From Flectonema sp. DT1601 (taxonomy: Eukaryota; Euglenozoa; Diplonemea; Diplonemida; Diplonemidae), in assembly GCA_964019425.1 (NCBI GenBank), contig OZ025806.1:118501-182500 (forward strand): a stretch of 64,000 bases of DNA. The letters run 5' to 3'. The notes below the pieces were generated by a model. It was not told the origin of the DNA, made no database searches, and worked only from the letters and a program-made list of their open reading frames with translations. The translations under genes and the position numbers were made by a program. Below are positions 11,120-19,219 of this stretch, piece by piece; within the stretch, counting starts at the first letter, position 1; each line of letters starts with the position of its first letter.

Positions 11120-11828
11120 TTTGATAAAGTAAAGTTGATGATAACTGTAAAGGGGAGTGCAATGACTTAATACTTCAACACGTATTGAGGATTAATAACC
11201 GAACTCAATAATAAGCTAAAAGAGCAGACATTTTTCACAACACAACACTCCCTGTGATTGAATGAATGGTAAAGGAAGCTCAATAACTCACTAACTAAAG
11301 AAAAGCATTCTCAGTCCAGTGGAACAAGATTGCTAGATCTGGAGAGGAAAAGATCATTTCTCTCCTATCCGCTCTCCAAAAGAGAATTTCTGATCTTCAT
11401 TTTCATTGATGATCTTATTTTCCACGTTTTGTGTTTCTTTTTTTTTTTTTTTTGTATTTTTTTTTTTCAATCAATTTGATGTGTCTCTGTTCTCTTCTTT
11501 TGTTTTTTTTTTTTTTTTGACTCATAACTACCCAAATAAGATAGGAATGGTTTATGGCTGAGGAGACAGGAACACGTTTCAAATACACTAAAAGGATTTT
11601 TGTCATTGCTAGGGGAAACAAGCAGCAACATCACCTTATTGTTGTCGGATTGTTGGAAGTAAAGGAGGAGAAAACGAATCTGAAGGAGAAAGAAAATAGC
11701 AATTGAAATGACAACTTACAACACAAGCTGCTGTTATGTTTTTACTCACTTAAAGAACTTGTTCAAAAGTAGTGTAATCACATATTACGCTAGCCTGCAT
11801 AAGTCAGTCATCGTACAGGACTCCCTGC
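11120..11828. other. Spacer between MAT copies 2 and 3
   Basis: Only the first ~40 nt upstream of the MAT copy 2 start resemble the equivalent part of copy 3. The rest is unique, with T-runs at 11437-11467 and 11502-11518. The short Lys-rich minus-strand frame here is a shadow of these T-runs. Confidence 0.5.
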
Positions 11829-12068
11829 TTACAGAGTCTTAAGTCCCTCAGGGATGTTAAGGGTTCTTGGCTTCTCCCAAGTGAATCCCTTCTCACTAGT
11901 TCTACCAAAGTGACCCATCGACGCGGTCTCGGAGTAGATTGGTCTTCTCAAGTCCAACTCCTTGATGATGTCGTATGGGCGAAGCTTGAAGTTGGCGTTG
12001 ATGATCTGTTTTATTGAAAGTTGTTTATTTTAAGGAACAGAATTAATAAACAAAAAAAGAGAGATGAC

Positions 12069-12102
<34 letters not shown>

Positions 12103-13325
12103 TGACAGAAATCAACTAAAAGTCAACAGAATAATAATACATACGGCCAAAAGGTCAGTGTCTGAGTACTTTCCGGTTCCGTAACTGTCAACGTGGATTG
12201 AGAGAGGCTCAGCAACACCGATAGCGTAAGCCAACTGAACCAAACATCTCTTTGCGAGTCCGGCGGCAACGATCGACTTGGCGATCCAACGTCCGGCGTA
12301 GCACGCGGATCTGTCAACCTTGCTAGGATCCTTTCCTGAGAACGCACCTCCTCCGTGTGCTCCCCATCCACCGTAGGTGTCTACGATAATCTTTCTTCCG
12401 GTGAGACCAGCGTCAGCGTTTGGTCCTCCGAGAACGAATCTGCCAGATGGGTTCAAGTGGTAGATGGTCTGTTTGTTTAGTTTGGTTTGGTTTGGTTTGG
12501 TTTGCTCGGCAGAACAGAACAGAACAGAAGTGAAGAGAGAAAGTGATAGAAAAGGGGAAAGTCGGAATTCCAAAGGGAAAGGATACCTCCACTTCCTAGT
12601 TTCCGCAAATGATTTAAGAAAAGAATAGAAAAGAAACACACCTTGTCATCAAGGTACTTGGCTGGGATGACTTCCAAGCAAAGGGCCTTGAGGTCCTCTC
12701 TGATCTTCTCGTTGGTGACTTCCTCAGTGTGCTGACTCGAGATCAAGATGCAGTGAACTCTAAGTGGAGTCAACAATCTCTTACCGTTGCTCTCATCGAT
12801 CTCGTACTCAACAGTTACCTGAGTCTTGGCATCAGGTCTAGCCCATGCGAGGCTTCCGTTGTTTCTCTTCTCAGAGTGCTTCTGGGCCAATTGACGGGCC
12901 AATTCGTATGACAAAGGCATGAGAGTCTCGGTCTCATCAGTCGCGTATCCGAACATAAGTCCCTGGTCACCAGCTCCAAGTGCTCCCTCATCATCGTACT
13001 GGGTGCACTGACCAATGTCAGGTGACTGTTGCTCAATCGCAACTAACACGTTGCAGGTCTTGTAGTCAAATCCCTTCTCACAGTGATCGTATCCGATCTT
13101 CTGAACAGTCGCACGAAGGATGCTCTGGTAGTCGATAACGGCCTTGGTGGTGATCTCTCCGAACACCATAACCAATCCGGTCTTACAGCAAGACTCACAT
13201 GCGACCTTCGACATTGGGTCGGCGGCAAGGCACGCGTCAAGGACGGCGTCAGAAAACTGATCGCACATCTTGTCAGGGTGACCCTCAGTCACGTGCTCCG
13301 AGGAGAACATAAAAGTACGTGGCAT
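11829..13325 (-). CDS. S-adenosylmethionine synthetase, copy 3
   Basis: Most upstream copy of the tandem array. Exons 13325-12642, 12468-12145 and 12005-11829 encode 394 residues ending in TAA. Intron sizes are 173 and 139 nt. All the family motifs seen in copy 1 are present and unbroken ([22 protein letters not shown]), so the three copies should all be functional. Two A-rich stretches differ slightly from copy 2 in intron 1. Three near-identical genes suggest selection for dosage, since the differences are in introns and at a single conservative residue. Confidence 0.95.
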
Positions 13326-13915
13326 TTTGATAAAGTAAAGTTAGTGATAACTGTAAAGGGGAGTGACAAAGATAATAAAACACTACTCTCACCAACATCA
13401 CTAAATACAACAAATACCCTACTCACCACAGGGATAACATAATAAGTATAAGCCCTCCATACAATAACAACACGTGAAGGATAAAAACAACAAAACAACA
13501 CAACACAAGCAATCAATACATTGAAGTTGAGAGATGAGACAGAAACATAAAATTTAAAATAATAAAAAGAAAACCATTCAGATTAGCCTTCTATTTCGTT
13601 GAACGCAGACAGGATCTGGGAAAATAAATCATGACCGTAAGAAATAACGGCTTTTAATCTAAATAGTTTGTTCTCCGACTACGTCGGTACAAAAAAAAAA
13701 CTGTTCGAATTTACTCCATCGTTCACAAAGAACGTTAAATAAAGGACAGAAACATAACGGAAACCTGATTGGTATAGTTTACTGATTAGGAGGCATCTTG
13801 TGAATAAAAGCCTATTGCGAGGTTGATAAGACATAGTCAGTGAAGGCTAGGTTGAACCAAAACTATTTATGTGTTTTTTTATTTGGAAAAAACAAAAAAA
13901 GGAGAAAGGAGAAAG
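13326..13915. other. Intergenic upstream of MAT copy 3
   Basis: It contains module D copy 3 (13575-13690) and otherwise unique A/T-rich sequence. No supported gene. Confidence 0.5.
13575..13690. repeat. Module D copy 3
   Basis: It begins CATTCAGATTAGCCTTC and ends TTTTAATCTAAATAG then TTCTCCGACTACGTCG. The ends pair over about 12 nt (ATTCAGATTAGCC with GGCTTTTAATCTAAAT), and the module holds an internal CCGTAAGAAATAACGG hairpin. It resembles the module at 2472-2576 at both ends. Either a small mobile element or a structured RNA or UTR element. Confidence 0.4.
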
Positions 13916-15613
13916 CTAGACTTCCATCCTATCAGACGGTTGACGCATTGCCAACTCTCTTGCAGCTAAGCCAGCATGTCCAGAGTTATCATGCAAAGCC
14001 TTGATCGCCTGAGCACGAGAGACAGGATAACGTGCGGTGAGGTTTGCAACACGAGGTTCCCACTCTTCTGGAAATGAAGGCTGGCGACGAATTGGTTCTC
14101 GATAGTCAGGAGCAACACAGGAAGTCCTATTGAAGGTAAAAGAAGAACGAAGATCTAAACTATTAGCACTACAAGAATCAGGTACATCTTCAACATTTCT
14201 AGAGTAATGGTAGTTATCAACTGATGACTCCATTGAATCACCCGGATCTGAGTCACTCGCTTGCTCTATTCGTTCAATCTCTTCATCTTCACCGTAGCTC
14301 TCTAGTCGTTTGTTCATGTCACGCATGTAACCTGAATCCCATTCCTTGTTAGTTTTTCTTCGTTTCAATAAATAAAATAAGCACAGCAAGACAATACAAA
14401 CAACGGGAATAATAATTCCAAGAATCCACAGATGAATGTCTTCCTCCCAGGGGATTTCAGTTTTTGTTGGCTCACGTGACAATGATATCGTCTCTGTTCC
14501 AGAATATGAAATAGTAAATGTTATCGAAGATGATGAAGAAGGTGTCGGAAGTTCTGTGATGGATTTCGTAGTTGAAAATGAGAAAGTCGGTGTAGGAGTC
14601 GGCGGTGTTATAGGCGCCAGGTACTCCTCAGGAGGCCATGGTTTCGCTGTGTCATTAGCGAGGTACTGACACACTGCTTTCAGATGAGAATCACAGCGGG
14701 CATTACAAACATCTCCTGTTAGCGCTGTACAATTGGTTGTCGCATTCAGTTGAGTTCCAGTGCCAGCCACAATCGCACAACTTCCTATTTCTGGTTGACT
14801 TTCCCTATTACCCATCCACTTTGGAACAAAAGAAGTCTGCGGATTTAATGATGTCCATTCCCAGGCAATAGGGTCACTCGGAGTTCCCTGATATTCAGCA
14901 CTCACCCAGACTTCGGGATATCTTCGAATCAGTGTTTTCGCAAACTGCATTTCTTGATCATCCAGCAAAGAGGCCAGCACCGCACCGGTGTAGCCGCCTG
15001 ATGCAAAATCGGAGCAAATTCCAGATCCCCATTCGCTTTGTTGGGTTACTACCTTGTAACACAACGCAACAGCAGGACTCGATGGCGGATATGTTGTCCA
15101 AGTGGTATCATTGCAAGCATATGTTGGGGGAGCTGGTTTATATGAACACAGTGACAGAAACTGAGAATCGCAATCAGCATCACATAAGTATGGCCCGTCC
15201 TTACCTGGATACTCTGGAGTTGCATATCGGCAGTCGGTTGCTGTACTCCCAGACATGAACCCGCAATAATTCTTACCGTTCATCGAAAAGGGCCGCGGAG
15301 GAGCCCAGGCTGAAGTTCGCACTGGACCTCCGGTTTCCCATTCCCAGTTATTGCGTGTTCTGCTTACTTCTCTCATTCCTATCCACAGTTGCGACTTATC
15401 TCCCGCAAATCCTCCAATTGATTCCTGAGTCCCGTATTCCATGGCATACAAAACAGACCCGGTCTTCATCTTCTCGCACAAGTAGTCCCCCCACGGTCCG
15501 TTATCTTGGGAAATCTTGGCGCATCGGATTCCACCGTCAAATGCCCAACCAGGTTCGCACGGATCCCCACCCATGGACAGGTATCCCAACAGCATGGCTG
15601 CCACCGACGACAT
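13916..15613 (-). CDS. Transmembrane receptor: two C-type-lectin-like domains, C-terminal UBA-like segment
   Basis: I choose the second in-frame Met (15613), because it gives a short hydrophobic leader (MSSVAAMLLGYLS) and lies 26 nt after a TTTGCACAG acceptor-like site. The longer frame starts at 15661. By the longer numbering, residues 35-174 and 183-334 are two C-type-lectin-like domains with paired cysteines, LWIGM and VWVSA strands, WEW motifs and C-x3-C closings. A Pro/Thr/Ser-rich stalk follows (345-405), then one membrane helix (410-433) with a basic stop-transfer KRRK. The cytoplasmic tail has acidic and Ser-rich stretches and ends in a three-helix UBA-like segment (about 535-575, containing SRAQAIKALHDNSGHAGLAARELA in outline). 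This suggests a surface receptor that binds glycans and may bind ubiquitin inside. Ligand unknown; the UBA call is by pattern only. Confidence 0.75.
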   Translation of the reverse strand: MSSVAAMLLGYLSMGGDPCEPGWAFDGGIRCAKISQDNGPWGDYLCEKMKTGSVLYAMEYGTQESIGGFAGDKSQLWIGMREVSRTRNNWEWETGGPVRTSAWAPPRPFSMNGKNYCGFMSGSTATDCRYATPEYPGKDGPYLCDADCDSQFLSLCSYKPAPPTYACNDTTWTTYPPSSPAVALCYKVVTQQSEWGSGICSDFASGGYTGAVLASLLDDQEMQFAKTLIRRYPEVWVSAEYQGTPSDPIAWEWTSLNPQTSFVPKWMGNRESQPEIGSCAIVAGTGTQLNATTNCTALTGDVCNARCDSHLKAVCQYLANDTAKPWPPEEYLAPITPPTPTPTFSFSTTKSITELPTPSSSSSITFTISYSGTETISLSREPTKTEIPWEEDIHLWILGIIIPVVCIVLLCLFYLLKRRKTNKEWDSGYMRDMNKRLESYGEDEEIERIEQASDSDPGDSMESSVDNYHYSRNVEDVPDSCSANSLDLRSSFTFNRTSCVAPDYREPIRRQPSFPEEWEPRVANLTARYPVSRAQAIKALHDNSGHAGLAARELAMRQPSDRMEV

Positions 15614-15741
15614 CTTAAATTCCCCCGAATCGGGGATGGCTGTGCAAACCAAAAATTTCACTTGTTGTCAAAGAACATTTTTTTCCATTAAAGGAAGTAT
15701 CGATAGGAATATATAATTTAAAAAACGCAAGGCCCGCCAGA

Positions 15742-15814
15742 TCCCCCTTGGCGCAGTCGGTAGCGCGTCAGGCTGTTAACCTGCAGGTCGTTGGTTCGAA
15801 CCCAACAGGGGGAG
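15742..15814 (+). tRNA. tRNA-Asn (GTT)
   Basis: A 73-nt sequence folds as a full cloverleaf. The acceptor TCCCCCT pairs with AGGGGGA, the D-stem is GCGC/GCGC, the anticodon stem CAGG/CCTG holds loop CTGTTAA (anticodon GTT, Asn), and the T-arm is GTTGG-TTCGAAC-CCAAC. The discriminator base is G and no intron is present. A run of T follows directly. It lies on the strand opposite to all neighbouring protein genes. Confidence 0.95.
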
Positions 15815-15815
15815 A

Positions 15816-15824
15816 TTTTTTTTT
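15816..15824 (+). terminator. RNA polymerase III T-run terminator
   Basis: Nine T residues begin two bases after the tRNA 3' end, the usual polymerase III stop signal. Confidence 0.8.
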
Positions 15825-16044
15825 CTGCTTCCTTGAACTTTAGTTTTTTAATTTTGTGCACCTGAAGAATTAAAAAATGAACAAAGGAGGAAATGCTTGG
15901 CGGGCTAATAGAAATATAATCTACAAACGAAGCCAGACATCTCAAACAAGTGTACTTATCTCTCACAAGTTTGCGTCTGAATGTGGAAGTTCCTCGCAGA
16001 AGAACGAAATTTAGCTTTATTGTCAACTGCAGGTTAAAAATGAA

Positions 16045-17409
16045 CTATGGCGGTTTGATGTTAATTATGCTGTTGTCAATTTTCTTAACGCTCTCCATGC
16101 TGGAAGGATACCGCAGTTGATGTATCCAAAGTTTCTTGTAGGTGTCAATGTTGACAAATAAGCAGGTAGCTTCCTTCTTTGTCCTCCAAAAGGCGGTATC
16201 TCCAAAACCACTCTGTGCCATTACTAAGTAATCACCCATACCCAAAACGTAATTATTGAGAAGGGTTAACTGAAACTTTTGCTTCTTTACAGTATTTGAA
16301 TCAAATACTTTGTATTTTTCGGGTTTCAGATTGTGAAGCTCACTGAGGTCTGTGTGATTAAATTGGTCACCTGGAGTACTGAAAGCTCTTTCAGGGTACC
16401 TCTCCTCAACAAGTTTGAGGAATTTTGGTGCGTCAGTTGTAATGAATAACTTTGCGGTTTTAAAACGATCTTGAGAAAATAATTTATCTAATACGTTCCA
16501 GAAATAAGGAAACGCTTCAGGATGGGTTCTCCACTTCTCACCAATCTGAAGACCTTCTGCCCATGGCCCCGATACCCTGACTTGCATGGCAATAAATGGG
16601 ACTTTATCGCTTACTGTGTGAGCTATCATATCGGTTGCTTCTTTGTTTGGTTCAAACAATAGATCATAAAGACATGAGTAGTGACATGACATATTACAAT
16701 GTTGCATTCCGATATCGATTAGTTTACTTTTCAGCTTTCCCTCACCCCAGATGTATGGATGAGCATCAAATGTGTTGGATTGAGCCCGAATGTTCTGTGA
16801 GTCATGTTTGGCCAATTTCTTCATGAATTTCCCGTGTTTTTGTAATTTCATCAACGAGGAGTCGACCTGAGTGGTAAGGTCATTTACTTCCTCTTCGGTT
16901 ATGGTCCAGTCGATGTAAGTTGGATTAAAAAAACATGTAAATGGAGCAGGATATGGAGAGTGAATTTTATAATTTTTCCCACTAAGCATCGCTAGGAAAA
17001 GAGTTGTGATAATTCCTCGATATCTGTCCCCAGTTCCTCCACAAAACCTCCTTAAATTCGGTTCACAATTATAAACAAAGGATGTTGGGTGTTGTGTACT
17101 CAAGTATCCCTTTAGAAAATCAACAAACTTGTCAGGGAGAGCAAGGCACGATTCTGGGAGTTGCTGTGGATCTTTCAAACTAAAACTTTGTTTTTGCTGA
17201 TATTCAATTTGCTCTTCTCTAACTGGAATGTCTTCTTCGCGTCTGAGCTGTGGGTTTTCAGTCAATACTTGAGCTTCGCGATTTATTTCTCGCGATTCAA
17301 TTCTCACAGGACGAGGAGCGATCCACCCCAAACTATCCACAGCTTGCTTCACAACCATTGCTGAAACCACTAACATGGCTACCACTACTGCCCTCACCAG
17401 TGGTAACAT
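16045..17409 (-). CDS. Type II membrane protein, fucosyltransferase-like
   Basis: A single exon encodes 454 residues. A signal anchor occupies about residues 5-22, followed by a charged stem (35-80) and a globular luminal domain. Residues 123-133 read CGGTGDRYRGI, matching the G-x-G-(D/N)-R-x-(R/K)-G-I/L motif near the start of the GDP-fucose-type GT-B families. A later IAMQVRVSG strand (about 288-298) is in the place of the family's HIR-type motif, and LVMAQSGFGDTAFWR (about 403-417) resembles the donor-site segment seen near the C-terminus. The expected site of action is the Golgi lumen. The exact donor and acceptor cannot be inferred, and the HIR-type motif is not canonical, so a related O-glycosyltransferase is also possible. 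Confidence 0.65.
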   Translation of the reverse strand: MLPLVRAVVVAMLVVSAMVVKQAVDSLGWIAPRPVRIESREINREAQVLTENPQLRREEDIPVREEQIEYQQKQSFSLKDPQQLPESCLALPDKFVDFLKGYLSTQHPTSFVYNCEPNLRRFCGGTGDRYRGIITTLFLAMLSGKNYKIHSPYPAPFTCFFNPTYIDWTITEEEVNDLTTQVDSSLMKLQKHGKFMKKLAKHDSQNIRAQSNTFDAHPYIWGEGKLKSKLIDIGMQHCNMSCHYSCLYDLLFEPNKEATDMIAHTVSDKVPFIAMQVRVSGPWAEGLQIGEKWRTHPEAFPYFWNVLDKLFSQDRFKTAKLFITTDAPKFLKLVEERYPERAFSTPGDQFNHTDLSELHNLKPEKYKVFDSNTVKKQKFQLTLLNNYVLGMGDYLVMAQSGFGDTAFWRTKKEATCLFVNIDTYKKLWIHQLRYPSSMESVKKIDNSIINIKPP

Positions 17410-17818
17410 AGTTTCGGTTTTCTTTTATTGGTTCTGTTTGGAGAGAACGATAAATGTGTCACATAAAAAGCCAATCCGCCAATGCTAACACGGAGCCGGC
17501 AACTCATGTTAAGCACCAGAGTTTTACAGCAGTAAGAAACCAAAGGAACTTTAAGTAGCCCTTGGCAGGCTGTTTTCAAAAAAAGAGAAGAATCGTCAGC
17601 TTGAAGAAAACTGACAGAAAGGAATACACGATGGCACGCCACACTAATGAATACACAAATAAAGCAAAAGCTCAAACAGTTGTTAAAAGTAGTATGCGAG
17701 GTACACCTCTATGCTAAGCTAAAAGAGGGTATTGAACACGCAATGCTATAAATAAAAATAAAGAGATTTTAATGATAAAAGAAGAACAAGATAAAGTGAG
17801 CGTAAGTCATCAGTTGTT
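17410..17818. other. Intergenic
   Basis: No supported gene. One short minus-strand frame here is continuous with the upstream side of the glycosyltransferase start, but its composition does not look like a conserved protein. Likely UTRs. Confidence 0.45.
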
Positions 17819-18913
17819 TTACTTGGCGAGAGCGAATCCAACACGAGCGTTTGGAACATCAAACTCGAGGTAGTACTTTCTCATGAAGACGTCACCAAAG
17901 ATCCAAACTGGTCCCATTGGAGGAGGGACATCAATTCCCATAAAACCAGAAAGACATTGACCATGAACATTCATAATGTAGTCCTTCTGCTCAAGAGTGT
18001 ACTTCTGTCCCAACATTGTGAGAACCAAGTCTGGAAGAGAGTTGTCCTTTGGACAGGTGGTGTAGGTGCACTCTCCAGTGGCTCCTTCTTTGCATCCCAA
18101 CTGTGCATTGATATCCTTTGCGATCTTCTTTGGGAAGGCCAACAATGAAGTACCAGAGTCCATAACGGCGTGGATGTTAGTGTCGATTGACTTTCCGTTA
18201 AAGGAAACATCGTCACCCTTCAACTGCCAGTATCCCTTCTTGGCAACTGGAACGTAAGAAAAGGCTCCCTCGTGATGGTCTGGGTTGCTTCCTCCGATGG
18301 CAAGCTCACCCTTGGAGCCGTCACTCGTCAAGTAGAAAGCGAAGGTACCGGTTTGAATCTTTCTCTGGGCCAACAGACTGAAGAATGGCGGAGTGATGTG
18401 GTCAACAGCAATTGATGGCCATCCCATTCCACAAATTCCGTCAAACTTTGCGACGTCCCAAGTGATTCCAGGCATCTTAGTAGCCTCTCCAAAGTTGATG
18501 GTCATATTTAAACCAGCGATAGAAACAACATCAGTGTCAATCACTCCTTCTAACTTTCCACTCCCGTAACGGATCGCGAATGTTGTTCCGTTGGCTTTGT
18601 AGGTCGAGGAATCCTCAGAGTGGTACCTTTCGTGACCAATGATTGATGGTTTTGGTCCAGGAACCCAAAGGTTTGAGCTACCAGTGTCAAAGATGACCTT
18701 AAAGTGTTGTGGAGGTGTACCAATAGTAATGGGTCCATAGTACTGTGCATTCTCAAAGTTAGAGATTGGAACCGATGGGACATCAGCTCCGTACTTCTTA
18801 CACAGAGATGCGTGCTCAGCAGCAATGTTTCTGTTGGAAGCATCCTTCGCAAGTGGGATGACCATACTGCTTGCAGCAGTTGCGAGAACAGCAACATTAA
18901 GTGCCTTAAACAT
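17819..18913 (-). CDS. Pepsin-family aspartic protease (cathepsin D-like)
   Basis: A single exon encodes 364 residues. The N-terminus is a signal peptide (about 1-18), followed by a short propeptide. The two catalytic aspartates are in FDTGSSNLWVP (Asp76) and MDSGTSLLAFP (Asp252), and a flap tyrosine is in IRYGSGKLEG (Tyr116). All A1-family marks are in the right order, including FDGICGMGWP and the closing WIFGDVFMRKYYLEFD. Conserved cysteines are present. The length matches a pepsin-type zymogen with a reduced propeptide. It probably acts in lysosome-like or digestive vacuoles, or is secreted. The start lies about 20 nt after a CTTACAG. Confidence 0.95.
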   Translation of the reverse strand: MFKALNVAVLATAASSMVIPLAKDASNRNIAAEHASLCKKYGADVPSVPISNFENAQYYGPITIGTPPQHFKVIFDTGSSNLWVPGPKPSIIGHERYHSEDSSTYKANGTTFAIRYGSGKLEGVIDTDVVSIAGLNMTINFGEATKMPGITWDVAKFDGICGMGWPSIAVDHITPPFFSLLAQRKIQTGTFAFYLTSDGSKGELAIGGSNPDHHEGAFSYVPVAKKGYWQLKGDDVSFNGKSIDTNIHAVMDSGTSLLAFPKKIAKDINAQLGCKEGATGECTYTTCPKDNSLPDLVLTMLGQKYTLEQKDYIMNVHGQCLSGFMGIDVPPPMGPVWIFGDVFMRKYYLEFDVPNARVGFALAK

Positions 18914-19219
18914 ATTAATTTTTTTTTAAATAACTGTAAGTTTGAATTGTTGTTAAATGACCCCTCTTCCCTGCTAATCCACTTTCCGTCACTACTCATT
19001 ATTCAGTTCTGTAAAAAGTAATATTATCCCATTCTCTGATCTGAAGTCAACAAGAACTAATATCTTCTAAATAATCTAATAAAAGTATTCTACACAAAGA
19101 AAGGCAATACTGTTGTAGTTTCCAATTAGAAGTACCTTTAATAAATATGTGAATTGAGGTGCTTCTGTCACGTTTGTCTCTTTGTTAAGTAAATAACAAT
19201 AAGGGTGAATAGCAGTCTG
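18914..19219. other. Intergenic between protease and glycosidase
   Basis: About 300 nt of ordinary A/T-rich sequence. Nothing beyond likely UTRs is visible. Confidence 0.5.
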
